64,000 nt of DNA from JACMLD01 sp044223995 (GCA_044223995.1 JBGALE010000002.1:930001-994000), one strand, 5' to 3'. Numbered from the stretch's first letter, positions 9,122 through 17,150 are shown. The notes: a model not told the origin generated them from the sequence alone. Numbers and translations are program-made.

Positions 9122-9364
9122 CTATTTTATTTCATCAAAGCTAATGGGTTCTTTTTTATCAGGCACTTGTTTATAAGATGTATAACAACCGTCGCTGCTA
9201 CAGCACTGCATAGAAAACAACCCCACGGCAAACCATGCACCGCCAAATAAAATGACGGCCAATTCGTGTAACTGAATGCCGTAAACCAGGAAAGACGCGC
9301 CTGCCAGCAGCCGTACGATACGGCATACATTCCAATTGGTTAAAAACATTTTCCAGTACGTCAT
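9122..9364 (-). CDS. DUF2892 small membrane protein (YgaP-type membrane domain)
   Basis: 80 residues with two hydrophobic segments after NVCRIVRLLAG, typical of the DUF2892 domain that in YgaP is fused to a rhodanese. Here the rhodanese is the separate gene just upstream, and the two overlap by 4 bp (ATGA), so translation is probably coupled and the pair is a split YgaP. The motif CCSSDGC on the end of the second segment offers extra cysteines. Confidence 0.75.
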   Translation of the reverse strand: MTYWKMFLTNWNVCRIVRLLAGASFLVYGIQLHELAVILFGGAWFAVGLFSMQCCSSDGCYTSYKQVPDKKEPISFDEIK

Positions 9365-9666
9365 CTCAATTCATTTTCAAGTGAAGTCCACGGCCCTCCA
9401 TTGTATGCATCAATACCTGCGCTTTTTAAAAACTTCACCGCCATGGCACTTCTTGCACCTGAACGGCAGCAGGCAATTACTGGCTTATTGAATTTTTTAA
9501 TGATAGCCAGTGAAGATTGTATTTTGTCAACGCTTATATTTTTTGATCCGTTTATATGGCCTTCGGCAAATTCGCCAGCGGTCCGCACATCTATAATAAC
9601 GGCGCCATCTTTTATCAATTGGCTAAAATCTGTTTTCGGCCCAAATAGTTTTGACAGTCCAAACAT
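9361..9666 (-). CDS. Rhodanese-domain sulfurtransferase
   Basis: 101 residues, single rhodanese domain. Features are IIDVRTAGEFAEGHINGSKNI (residues ~24-44) and the active-site loop CRSGAR with the persulfide Cys at about 67, preceded by a second Cys. It transfers sulfane sulfur from thiosulfate or persulfides to thiols. Cytoplasmic; the N-terminal residues resemble those of membrane-associated single-domain rhodaneses. Overlaps the DUF2892 gene by 4 bp. Confidence 0.88.
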   Translation of the reverse strand: MFGLSKLFGPKTDFSQLIKDGAVIIDVRTAGEFAEGHINGSKNISVDKIQSSLAIIKKFNKPVIACCRSGARSAMAVKFLKSAGIDAYNGGPWTSLENELR

Positions 9667-9775
9667 GGTTTTTATATTTTATTATCAGTTATTATTTCTT
9701 CATGGAAAAATATCCCTACGCGGGTACCTCCTGTATCAATCCTGCAAATATCATATCCGGGTTTTTACGGGACTA

Positions 9776-9787
9776 TGACTTTTGTCA
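9776..9787. promoter_or_regulatory. Palindrome TGAC-TTTT-GTCA upstream of the rhodanese operon
   Basis: A perfect 4+4 inverted repeat with a 4-base spacer about 110 bp upstream of the rhodanese start. It resembles a Crp/Fnr-family site in half-site spacing only, and the Crp/Fnr regulator is 1 kb away. The function is uncertain. Confidence 0.2.
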
Positions 9788-9805
9788 CAATGGTCAATGA
9801 TGACT

Positions 9806-10606
9806 TTAAGGATAAAAAAATTCTTTTACCAGGATATACAGGCTCATCACCAGGACGAACCACCCGAAGCCTTTTTTGAGGGATTCTCCATCGATCTTTT
9901 CTGCCAGCCTGCTGCCGGTAAAAACACCCGCCACGGATAAACCGGTGAAGAGTAATAAGAGTGACCAGTTCAGGTGAAAATGGCCGATGCTGAACACAAA
10001 TCCAAAAGTGGAGTTGATAGCAATGATCAGCAGGGAAGTGCCTACGGCTGTTTTCATCGGCAACTTAATTAGTAATACCAGCGCGGGTATAATCAGGAAG
10101 CCACCACCAGCGCCCAGTAATCCGGTGACCAACCCTACCAGCAGGCCGGGTATCAGCAGGGAAAATGTTTTATCCTGGCGTTCGCCGTTCTGCCCTTTTA
10201 ATTTTTCCAGGCGGTTATTCATCATTGATATAGCAGCAACCAGCATCAGAATGGCAAATATGATCATCAGGAAGCCACCACGTTTGAGTTCAAAATGATT
10301 AATGGTTAATATATGCTCCGGTATAGCCGGAAGAATAAAATGACGTGCTACAAATATGGTAAGTATCGAAGGGATACCGAACAATGATACCGCCCTGAAA
10401 TCGACCTGTTTTTTTATATACGCTTTTACACCTCCCACAAGACTGGTAAAGCCTACAATAAACAATGAATAGGTAGTAGCCAATACAGGATCTACATAGA
10501 GCAGGTAAACCAATACAGGCACTGTAAGTATGGAGCCGCCGCCGCCGATTAAACCAAGCGATATGCCTATGATGACAGCGAGAACGTATCCCAGAATTTC
10601 CTGCAT
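9806..10606 (-). CDS. TauE/SafE-family sulfite/organosulfonate exporter
   Basis: 266 residues, seven to eight hydrophobic segments arranged as two repeats, each opening with the family glycine-rich motif (GLIGGGGSILTVPVL near residue 19 and GLLGAGGGFLIIPALVLL near 160). The family exports sulfite, sulfoacetate or related anions, or takes up sulfur compounds. In this cluster export of sulfite or of a sulfur oxidation product is likely (inference). It lies directly after the crp-type regulator, with a possible operator between them. Confidence 0.85.
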   Translation of the reverse strand: MQEILGYVLAVIIGISLGLIGGGGSILTVPVLVYLLYVDPVLATTYSLFIVGFTSLVGGVKAYIKKQVDFRAVSLFGIPSILTIFVARHFILPAIPEHILTINHFELKRGGFLMIIFAILMLVAAISMMNNRLEKLKGQNGERQDKTFSLLIPGLLVGLVTGLLGAGGGFLIIPALVLLIKLPMKTAVGTSLLIIAINSTFGFVFSIGHFHLNWSLLLLFTGLSVAGVFTGSRLAEKIDGESLKKGFGWFVLVMSLYILVKEFFYP

Positions 10607-10653
10607 AATTATTTATTTAGGGGCAAACTTGCGGCAGAATAATGATACGCAGC

Positions 10654-10667
10654 GTGATATTCATCAC
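10654..10667. promoter_or_regulatory. Candidate Crp/Fnr-type operator (GTGA-N6-TCAC)
   Basis: GTGATATTCATCAC is an exact 4+4 palindrome with a 6-base spacer, the spacing of classical Crp/Fnr sites. It overlaps the last codons of the regulator gene. Its centre is about 43 bases upstream of the transcription start implied by a near-consensus -7 box (CAAGTTTG, 10624-10631 minus) ahead of the TauE gene, a usual place for an activator. Confidence 0.4.
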
Positions 10668-11296
10668 CAATGCACAATTTCAATGGAGTTGCGGTGCAGT
10701 TTTATTTTACCCAACTGCTCCATCTTCTTCAGCAATCTTGAAATTACTTCCCTCGATGAATTTAATTCGTCTGCAATTTGCTGGTGGCTGATTTCAATGA
10801 TATCGGATTGAATGGTTTCCTGGTTTCTTTTCAAATAAAACTCCAGGCGTTCATCCATAGCACGAAAAGCAACATGATCCAGTGTCACCAGCAACTCTTC
10901 AAACCGCGAACGGTATGTTTCAAGTACAAAATGGTACCAGCTTTTATAATGCGTCATCCACTCGTCCATATACTGCAATGGTATGGCGAGGACTTCGGTG
11001 TCTTTTACCGCCTTTGCCATAATCTGGCTGGTTTGCATTCTTGTGGCGCATACCATTGATAAGGCACAGGCCTGGCCGGGTTGCAGGTAATAAATAAAAA
11101 ACTCGTTACCTTCTTCATCTTCACGGTATACTTTTACCAGGCCATCCAGTATGAGCATGGTGGAACGAAAATACTGACCGGTGCGCATTAATTGATCACC
11201 TTCTTTGTAGGTACGAAGTTCTCCCAATTCCGACAGCTTGTCCGCCAGCGGCTTTTCAAATGAAGGAAAAAGTGATTCGAATGTAGTTGTGTTCAT
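10664..11296 (-). CDS. Crp/Fnr-family transcriptional regulator
   Basis: 210 residues from the ATG at 11296; the reading frame is open further upstream, but that part looks non-coding and the family normally starts close to this point. The N-terminal cyclic-nucleotide-type beta-roll (YKEGDQLMRTGQ, LQPGQACALSMVCA) is followed by a C-terminal winged helix (ISHQQIADELNSSREVISRLLKKME). The Fnr cysteine cluster is absent, so it is not an iron-sulfur FNR. Gene order suggests it controls the TauE/rhodanese/thioredoxin/YeeE/TsdA block; the ligand is unknown. Confidence 0.88.
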   Translation of the reverse strand: MNTTTFESLFPSFEKPLADKLSELGELRTYKEGDQLMRTGQYFRSTMLILDGLVKVYREDEEGNEFFIYYLQPGQACALSMVCATRMQTSQIMAKAVKDTEVLAIPLQYMDEWMTHYKSWYHFVLETYRSRFEELLVTLDHVAFRAMDERLEFYLKRNQETIQSDIIEISHQQIADELNSSREVISRLLKKMEQLGKIKLHRNSIEIVHW

Positions 11297-11372
11297 ACAG
11301 AAACTTATCCGGCAAAGGTGAAAAAATAAAATCAAACAGGCGGTTTGTTTTATTTTTGAAAAAACGATCAAT

Positions 11373-11969
11373 TTGCTCAGCCCATTTTTACAGGAAGACT
11401 TACTGGAAGCCGGATGTGATGAAGCAGGCAGGGGATGTTATGCCGGGCCTGTTTTTGCGGCGGCTGTTATTTTGCCGAAAAACTTTTTTCATCCGTTGCT
11501 TAATGATTCAAAACAGGTTTCTGCAGAGGTACGCTATGCATTAAGAACAGTTATTGAAGCGGAAGCTACCAGTTTTGCAGTGGCCAGTGTTTCTGTGGAA
11601 GAAATAGATAGCATCAATATTTTAAAGGCGTCTTTTAAAGCGATGCATTTGGCGCTTGCAAAATTATCGCTCGTTCCGGGCTTACTGTTGATAGATGGTA
11701 ACCGCTTTACTCCTTATAAAAAAATTCCCCATCGTTGTATCATCAAAGGTGATGGTTTGTACGCATCTATTGCCGCTGCAAGTATTCTTGCCAAGACTTA
11801 CCGCGATGATTATATGATTCACTTGCACGATTCATTTCCACAATACCACTGGCATAGTAATAAAGGGTATGGTACCGAACAACACCGTAAAGCCATTGAA
11901 GAATTTGGCGTATGCATGCATCACCGCAAAAGTTTTGATATCCTTCCCAGTCAGCCCACTTTATTGTAA
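11373..11969 (+). CDS. rnhB: Ribonuclease HII
   Basis: 198 residues starting at TTG 11373; no in-frame ATG precedes the conserved N-terminus, and the resulting start (MLSPFLQEDLLEAGCDEAGRG) matches usual family starts. DEAGRG holds the first catalytic acids, with further ones in LLIDGN and the KTYRDDYM region. It nicks RNA-DNA hybrids at ribonucleotides in the cytoplasm. A TATTTTTG -7-like box lies at 11351-11358. Divergent from the Crp-type regulator, whose start is 76 bp away. Confidence 0.93.
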   Translation: MLSPFLQEDLLEAGCDEAGRGCYAGPVFAAAVILPKNFFHPLLNDSKQVSAEVRYALRTVIEAEATSFAVASVSVEEIDSINILKASFKAMHLALAKLSLVPGLLLIDGNRFTPYKKIPHRCIIKGDGLYASIAAASILAKTYRDDYMIHLHDSFPQYHWHSNKGYGTEQHRKAIEEFGVCMHHRKSFDILPSQPTLL

Positions 11970-12065
11970 AGCTTTAACATATCCTGTTTTTTCCTGCTTA
12001 AACTTCGAAGGCCAGCCATTGTCCTATATAGGTCATTCGATTTTTACACAACTAATTATTAAGTT

Positions 12066-12359
12066 ATGAAAACAAAATTACTCTTAACCGCGATTTTCAG
12101 TATAGCGCTTTTCAGTTTTTCCCAGGCACAGGTTGGACAAAGGGAAAGGATTCGCCAGGGAGTACGCAGTGGTGAACTGACACGATTTGAAACGGCCAGG
12201 TTGCGCCATCAGCAACGCGATACTTATCGTGACATCCGCCGCGCCAAAGCCGACGGTTACATTTCAAAAAGGGAAAGAAGGGAAATTCGTCGCGACGAAC
12301 GGAGAAACAACCGCAGCATTTACCGTCTTAAGCACAATCACCGCGAAAGACGTTTCTAA
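12066..12359 (+). CDS. Small secreted highly charged protein
   Basis: 97 residues: signal peptide (residues 1-21, ending SQAQ) followed by a ~75-residue mature part extremely rich in Arg and Glu (RERIRQGVRSGELTR, SKRERREIRRDERRNNRS). It is predicted helical and strongly basic. No family function can be named; similar small Arg/Glu-rich exported proteins are common in this family of bacteria. Closed by a strong terminator. Confidence 0.7.
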   Translation: MKTKLLLTAIFSIALFSFSQAQVGQRERIRQGVRSGELTRFETARLRHQQRDTYRDIRRAKADGYISKRERREIRRDERRNNRSIYRLKHNHRERRF

Positions 12360-12403
12360 AATAAATTATCTCGTTGGATGTTTCATGAGGTTGCATTACA
12401 GGA

Positions 12404-12430
12404 AAAACCCCGTCGTACTGACGGGGTTTT
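12404..12430. terminator. Bidirectional intrinsic terminator
   Basis: Perfect 11-bp stem (AAAACCCCGTC with GACGGGGTTTT) and a 5-base loop, with A and T runs on both sides. It lies between the convergent genes at 12066 (plus) and 12441 (minus) and can serve both. Confidence 0.9.
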
Positions 12431-12440
12431 CTCATTATTC

Positions 12441-13415
12441 TCAACTAATATCATTAAAAAATATCTCCTTCACTTTTGGCCAGTCTTCTTTCAGGTAGCT
12501 GTAATAGGCACTGTCCCTTCTCCTGCCGTCGTGCATGAGCATGTGACTTTTCAGCACCCCTTCCTCCCATGCACCAATTTTATGCAATGCTGCTTTGGAG
12601 CGTTCATTTAAGTTATCGGTTTTTATTTCTACCCTTTCCATGCCTGCTACATCGAATGCATAACTCAGTAAAACAAATTTTGCGTGCCGGTTGATACCAG
12701 TACCCATATACTCAGTGCCAAGCCATGTCCAGCCGATTTCCATTCTTTTATCATACAATGAAATATTACCGAGGCTGGTACTTCCGCAAACATTCATACT
12801 GTCTTTATCAACAATAGCGAAGGGCATTCTTTTTTCGTGTACACGTTCCTGTAAGGCATCGTTGATCCATTTCGTCAGTTCAGTATCATCCGCCAGGTTT
12901 TTGGTAAAGTATTTCCAGATAATGGCCGGCGCAGTTATTTTTTTCATGGCTGCTGTATCTTCCGGTTGCAGCAGGCGCAGCATTACCCGGGAGGTTTCCA
13001 GCGTCAGCGACGGTGGAAAAAGTTTTTCGTACCCGCTTTTTTCTGAAACCGCCTGGCCAAATTTTAGTATATACCCATTGTTGTCTTTAATAGCCAGTTC
13101 GCGCATTCCGTATGGCATATCCTGTATGGGCATGGTTACTTCGCAATTATCTTTTACGCGGCTCCACAGCTCGTTAATATCATCTGTGTATATGTAGATA
13201 TCACCGGTCATGGCGGGTGCCCGCTGGTTGCCTGGCGTACTTGCCGTAAACATGAGCCAAAATTCCTCTTTATAAATAGTGGCCCACTTAATGATGCCTC
13301 CATGTTCCCAGGTATCATTTACTGTAAAACCAAGTTTACCCGTATAAAACGCTATTGTTTCCTGTACATCCATGCTTTCCAGCATGGGTCGCATTTTCTT
13401 AAACAAGGGCTGCAT
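12441..13415 (-). CDS. VOC (glyoxalase-fold) - GNAT acetyltransferase fusion protein
   Basis: 324 residues in two domains. Residues ~1-120 are a vicinal-oxygen-chelate domain (ETIAFYTGKLGFTV ... YGMRELAIKDNNGYILKFG), clearly related to the separate VOC protein at 21676. Residues ~135-320 are a RimJ/RimL-type N-acetyltransferase (LETSRVMLRLLQPED, IGWTWLGTEYMGTGINRHAK, NERSKAALHKIGAWEEG). The GNAT half would transfer acetyl from acetyl-CoA to an amine. The VOC half often binds drugs or carries out metal chemistry. The joint role is unknown; detoxification is a guess. No frameshift is needed, so the fusion is real in this sequence. Confidence 0.85.
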   Translation of the reverse strand: MQPLFKKMRPMLESMDVQETIAFYTGKLGFTVNDTWEHGGIIKWATIYKEEFWLMFTASTPGNQRAPAMTGDIYIYTDDINELWSRVKDNCEVTMPIQDMPYGMRELAIKDNNGYILKFGQAVSEKSGYEKLFPPSLTLETSRVMLRLLQPEDTAAMKKITAPAIIWKYFTKNLADDTELTKWINDALQERVHEKRMPFAIVDKDSMNVCGSTSLGNISLYDKRMEIGWTWLGTEYMGTGINRHAKFVLLSYAFDVAGMERVEIKTDNLNERSKAALHKIGAWEEGVLKSHMLMHDGRRRDSAYYSYLKEDWPKVKEIFFNDIS

Positions 13416-13432
13416 ATCGTCTGTTCAGTTTT

Positions 13433-14050
13433 TTATGTTTCTACTTCTTCCCATTCTCCCAATCCTTTACGGATGAGAAGCGGTGGTTGTTGCACGCAAT
13501 CTACAACGGTGGAAGGAATAATCCCTCCCATTCCTCCATCGACCACTATATCTACCTGGTTCCTGAATTTTTCATAAATGATTTCCGGATCGGTATATTC
13601 TTCCACCATGTCGCCCGGAAGAGATGTGCTTAAAACAGGATGACCCAACTCCTTTATCATTAGTCTTGCAATGGTATTATCCGGCACACGAAGACCAATG
13701 GTATCTTTCTTGCTTTTTAAAATTTTTGGCACTTCTTTACTGGCAGGCAATATAAAAGTATAGGGACCGGGCAAATGGCTTTTCAGCATACGGTATAAAG
13801 GAGTCGAGATGCTTTTGGTGTACTTGCTGAGGTCGCTCAGATCGTAACAAATGAAGGAAAGCTGCGCTTTTGCAGGTATCACATTTTTAATAAGGCATAT
13901 CCGTTCAATGGCTTTTTGCTGAAAAATATCGCAACCCAGCCCATAAATGGTATCGGTGGGGTAAATAACAATGCCCCCGTCCAGCAGGCAATCCCTGATG
14001 ATTTTAATATTTCTTGGCTGCGGGTTGTCCGGATGTGTTTGTAATAACAT
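13433..14050 (-). CDS. YciO/Sua5/YrdC-family protein (threonylcarbamoyl-AMP synthase-like)
   Basis: 205 residues covering the YrdC fold: IVIYPTDTIYGLGCD near residue 30, KAQLSFICYDLSDLSKY, HLPGPYTFILPA, and TIGLRVPDN. The segment at the nucleotide-binding lysines looks more like the YciO branch than TsaC/Sua5. It may therefore make threonylcarbamoyl-AMP for tRNA t6A37 or be a YciO paralogue; gene content outside the window would decide. Ends 17 bp before the VOC-GNAT gene in the same direction. Confidence 0.82.
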   Translation of the reverse strand: MLLQTHPDNPQPRNIKIIRDCLLDGGIVIYPTDTIYGLGCDIFQQKAIERICLIKNVIPAKAQLSFICYDLSDLSKYTKSISTPLYRMLKSHLPGPYTFILPASKEVPKILKSKKDTIGLRVPDNTIARLMIKELGHPVLSTSLPGDMVEEYTDPEIIYEKFRNQVDIVVDGGMGGIIPSTVVDCVQQPPLLIRKGLGEWEEVET

Positions 14051-14171
14051 ACAGAAAAATAAAGATAGAACAAGGCGGGCAGACGATGGCGCCTTCTTTG
14101 TTTATTAAAGCAAAAAAGTCCGTCAATGGCACAAAACTCAAAACAACTTTCTCTTAACATTCAATTCATAT

Positions 14172-14179
14172 TAAATTTG
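14172..14179 (+). promoter_or_regulatory. -7 box TAAATTTG ahead of the cupin gene
   Basis: Exact TAnnTTTG match ending 15 bases before the chosen ATG. A TTTC at 14148-14151, 20 bases upstream, is a one-mismatch candidate for the -33 element. Confidence 0.45.
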
Positions 14180-14194
14180 CCGAAATTCAGGGTT

Positions 14195-15079
14195 ATGCAG
14201 CTCAGACCAGTTGATACAGTGAATACCATTTCAGAAGCCGATTTCAGGAAGGATTACTATGATTCTATGAAACCGCTGGTGATCAGGGACCTTGCAAAGG
14301 CATGGCCTGCTTATACCAAATGGAACTGGGATTATTTCAACGACATCGTCGGCGATGTGGAGGTTGGTGTTTATAACAATATTAAAAGTGATGCCTACAC
14401 ACCAGTTAACAAAGCCGATGGTTATATGAAATTTGGCGAATACCTCGACATGGTAAAGAAAGGCCCTGTTGGCCTGCGTATTTTCCTGTTCAATATTTTT
14501 CAGCATGCGCCGGAAATAGTATCAGATTTTACCTGGCCCGAAGCGTTAATGAAGGGTTTTGTAAAACGTTACCCTATGTTGTTTGTCGGTGGTGCCGGCT
14601 CGGTGACGCATATGCATTTTGATATTGATCTCTCCCATATTCTTCACACACAGTTTGCCGGGAGAAAAAGGGTATTGTTATTCCCTTACCAGGAACAATT
14701 CAAATTGTACCGCAAACCATACGAAGTATTGAGCTTCGCGAATTTTGAAAATTATTTTGATCCGGCGCAATCAAAACTGGATACCCGTGAATTTCCTGCC
14801 GTTGAGACAGCACAGGGTTATGAAGTAATTCTTGGTCATGGCGACACATTATTTATGCCTGCCGGTTACTGGCACCACATGGAATACCTGGATAGTGGTT
14901 TCGCTATGAGTTTAAGGGCTTTACAGGATTCCCTGGGAGGTAAACTGAAGGGAGCCTGGAACCTGTTCGGCATGCGGAGCATTGATACCCTGATGAAAAA
15001 AACCTTCCCGCAGTGGTGGTACAACAGTAAGAAGGAAAAAGCATACGGGTATGCAAAACGCGAAGCCCCTATGAATTAA
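14195..15079 (+). CDS. Cupin-like JmjC-type protein
   Basis: 294 residues from the ATG at 14195; the frame is open upstream, but the -7 box at 14172 argues for this start. The fold signature THMHFDIDLSHILHTQFAGRKRVLLFPY (HxD plus following strand) and GYWHHMEYL (distal His) give the Fe(II)-binding HxD...H triad of cupin_8/JmjC oxygenases. An early IRDLAKAWPAYTKWNWDYF stretch is typical of the family. Probable 2-oxoglutarate/Fe(II) hydroxylase of a protein or small molecule; the substrate is unknown. Confidence 0.82.
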   Translation: MQLRPVDTVNTISEADFRKDYYDSMKPLVIRDLAKAWPAYTKWNWDYFNDIVGDVEVGVYNNIKSDAYTPVNKADGYMKFGEYLDMVKKGPVGLRIFLFNIFQHAPEIVSDFTWPEALMKGFVKRYPMLFVGGAGSVTHMHFDIDLSHILHTQFAGRKRVLLFPYQEQFKLYRKPYEVLSFANFENYFDPAQSKLDTREFPAVETAQGYEVILGHGDTLFMPAGYWHHMEYLDSGFAMSLRALQDSLGGKLKGAWNLFGMRSIDTLMKKTFPQWWYNSKKEKAYGYAKREAPMN

Positions 15080-15550
15080 TAACAGGCTGTAATGCACTAC
15101 AGGCAAGGGTTACAGCAGTATGGTCCAACAATTTGATAAAAAAATCAGGGAAACAGTTGGTTATTCAATTAACACTCGTTAATTTTAACCCGCTTACGCT
15201 CTAAGAGAGTATCTCAACGTAAGTGATCGCACCCCGCATTATCCAATTTCTATCTTCCCAACCATCCAATTTCCTTACGCAGAATACTCCAATTTCCGCA
15301 GTTAATATAGTTTATACCTTATCAACAATACATTCTTGTTGCCGTATTATAGTTGATAATCCAAGATCCATTTTAAATATCACACAGTACGTTCCTACCC
15401 CCCGATAAAAACTAAACCAGGCTAACTGCTTAATTTTCTTCTGTTGTAACAACAACTAAAATCACGTATTAGCATTGGTGACCATCATGACAAATTGTTG
15501 AGTATTCGACATACACCTCTTTCTTTTTGTGGTTTCAGAGGTAAGCACAG
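15080..15550. other. Long gene-free stretch with internal repeats, possible ncRNA
   Basis: No convincing ORF on either strand. It contains three copies of TCCAATTTC spaced exactly 23 bases (15242, 15265, 15288), an inverted repeat TTATCAAC/GTTGATAA (15319-15326 and 15352-15359), and a stem ACCTCT/AGAGGT just before the terminator at 15551. This arrangement may be a plus-strand non-coding RNA or a long 3' leader of the cupin transcript. Confidence 0.3.
15242..15297. repeat. Three 23-bp-spaced TCCAATTTC repeats
   Basis: Copies start at 15242, 15265 and 15288. The second and third share TCCAATTTCC. The rest of each 23-base unit is not conserved. Confidence 0.6.
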
Positions 15551-15579
15551 GCCGGCGATTTCCATCGCTGGCTCTTTTT
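15551..15579 (+). terminator. Intrinsic terminator, plus strand
   Basis: GCCGGCGAT pairs with ATCGCTGGC (one G-U pair) around a TTCC loop, followed by TCTTTTTTT. It is ~470 bases beyond the nearest plus-strand stop codon, and the minus strand has no T run, so it ends an as yet unassigned plus-strand transcript. Confidence 0.8.
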
Positions 15580-15658
15580 TTATACCTGCACACCAATAAA
15601 AAAAGCGCATGTACAACATACGCTTTCAATTATTGTATAAAAATACTTTTCGATTCCC

Positions 15659-16690
15659 TCAGGCGATTGTCCAGGTTTCGGTTCCCCGCAGTAGTTTATC
15701 CAAATCACCCTTCCCTTTTGTTGCCTGCACTTCTTCTATTTGCATGGCCATTACATCTTCGTAGCAGGGCCTGTCTGTTTCATAAAATACACCAAAGGGG
15801 CGTGGTAAGTGATCGCTCTTTTTAGGATCATCAAACATTCTTACCAGTATCTGCGCTTTATAAAAATCGCGATCATCATGTATCCACAAATCATCGGCAC
15901 TTACGCTATTGCCCAATTCTACCACTACAGGGCGGAAACCGTCCAGCTTGATACCTTTATTTTTCTGCGCACCAAATATGAGTGGTTTGCCCTGCTCAAG
16001 GAACAATGTTTCTTCGGGCTTGGTAGATTTTTCGGTAAATATTTCAAAGGCACCATCATTAAAGATGTTGCAGTTCTGGTATATTTCAAGGAAGGAAGCG
16101 CCCTTGTGCTGGTGGCTGCGCATCAATATTTCCTGTAAATGTTTTGGATCACGGTCCATACTCCGGGCAATAAATGTAGCATCTGCTCCCATTGCCAGTG
16201 CCAGCGGGTTAAATGGATGATCAATGCTTCCGAAAGGTGTTGACTTGGTTACTTTCTTTTCTTCTGATGTAGGAGAATACTGTCCCTTGGTCAAACCATA
16301 TATCTGGTTGTTAAAGAGCAATACATTGACATCAAAGTTTCTTCTCAGCAAATGAATGGTGTGGTTACCACCAATGGATAAGCTATCGCCATCCCCGGTA
16401 ACAATCCATACGCTCAACTCGGGGCGTGCTGCTTTCAATCCACTCGCTATAGCAGTTGCACGGCCATGAATAGAGTGCATGCCGTAAGTATTCATATAGT
16501 AAGGGAAACGGCTGCTGCAGCCAATACCAGATACTATTACGATATTTTCCTTTGGCACCCCAATGCCCGGCATGATCTTTTGCACCTGTGCTAAAATGGA
16601 GTAATCTCCGCAACCAGGGCACCAACGCACTTCCTGGTCGGTGGCAAAGTCTTTAGGGGTAAGCTGGGGAACGGTTAGTGTTTCGCTCAT
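15659..16690 (-). CDS. korB: 2-oxoacid:ferredoxin oxidoreductase, beta subunit
   Basis: 343 residues with the TPP-binding and cluster-binding signature RWCPGCGDYSILAQVQ near residue 21, IGCSSRFPYY, and GDGDSLSIGGNH (the GDG...N TPP motif). The protein pairs with a gamma-alpha subunit (korA) to convert 2-oxoglutarate (or a related 2-oxoacid) and CoA to acyl-CoA, CO2 and reduced ferredoxin. Its partner, normally the adjacent upstream gene, is not here: the upstream gene is the AhpD-like protein. The alpha gene must be elsewhere in the genome or absent. Confidence 0.88.
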   Translation of the reverse strand: MSETLTVPQLTPKDFATDQEVRWCPGCGDYSILAQVQKIMPGIGVPKENIVIVSGIGCSSRFPYYMNTYGMHSIHGRATAIASGLKAARPELSVWIVTGDGDSLSIGGNHTIHLLRRNFDVNVLLFNNQIYGLTKGQYSPTSEEKKVTKSTPFGSIDHPFNPLALAMGADATFIARSMDRDPKHLQEILMRSHQHKGASFLEIYQNCNIFNDGAFEIFTEKSTKPEETLFLEQGKPLIFGAQKNKGIKLDGFRPVVVELGNSVSADDLWIHDDRDFYKAQILVRMFDDPKKSDHLPRPFGVFYETDRPCYEDVMAMQIEEVQATKGKGDLDKLLRGTETWTIA

Positions 16691-16758
16691 TATGTATTTG
16701 AATTAAAGTCGTTCAATTTACAAAGTTCGCTAAATTAATATAAACTTTTACAGGCTTT

Positions 16759-17103
16759 TTACATCTTTTGTAACGCTTCCCAGTATTCTGCAGCCCGCCT
16801 GGTATGGGGTACAACGATGGTTCCGCCTACTATATTTGCCACAGCAAAGATTTCGTATACCTGTTCGGTACTGATTCCCAGTTCTGAACATTTACCCAGG
16901 TGATATTTAATGCAATCGTCGCAACGCAATACCATACTGGCCACCAGTCCCAGCATTTCCTTTGTTTTGGTATCCAGCGCCCCTTCTGAATAGGTATTGG
17001 TATCGAGGTTCCACAATCGCTTCAGGACAAGGTTTTCTTTACCGAGGATAACCTCGTTCATCCTGGTGCGGTAATCATTGAATTCAGTAACAAGATTGCT
17101 CAT
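16759..17103 (-). CDS. Carboxymuconolactone decarboxylase / AhpD-like protein
   Basis: 114 residues from the ATG at 17103, chosen over an upstream start because an exact -7 box (17121-17128) would otherwise fall inside the gene. The AhpD motif CDDCIKYH (CxxCxxxH) sits near residue 62, followed by VYEIFAVANIVGG. Such proteins are small helical thiol peroxidase or reductase components, or decarboxylases. The two Cys suggest a redox role. Confidence 0.85.
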   Translation of the reverse strand: MSNLVTEFNDYRTRMNEVILGKENLVLKRLWNLDTNTYSEGALDTKTKEMLGLVASMVLRCDDCIKYHLGKCSELGISTEQVYEIFAVANIVGGTIVVPHTRRAAEYWEALQKM

Positions 17104-17120
17104 ACTATTAATATTATTTC

Positions 17121-17150
17121 CAAATGTAAGAAAGCTGTGCCTGCCATCAA
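17121..17150 (-). promoter_or_regulatory. Promoter of the AhpD-like gene (TTG-N19-TACATTTG)
   Basis: The minus strand has TACATTTG at 17128-17121 and a TTG 19 bases upstream (17150-17148), matching both elements of the Bacteroidota consensus. It lies in the intergenic region shared with the divergent S9 peptidase. Confidence 0.55.
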
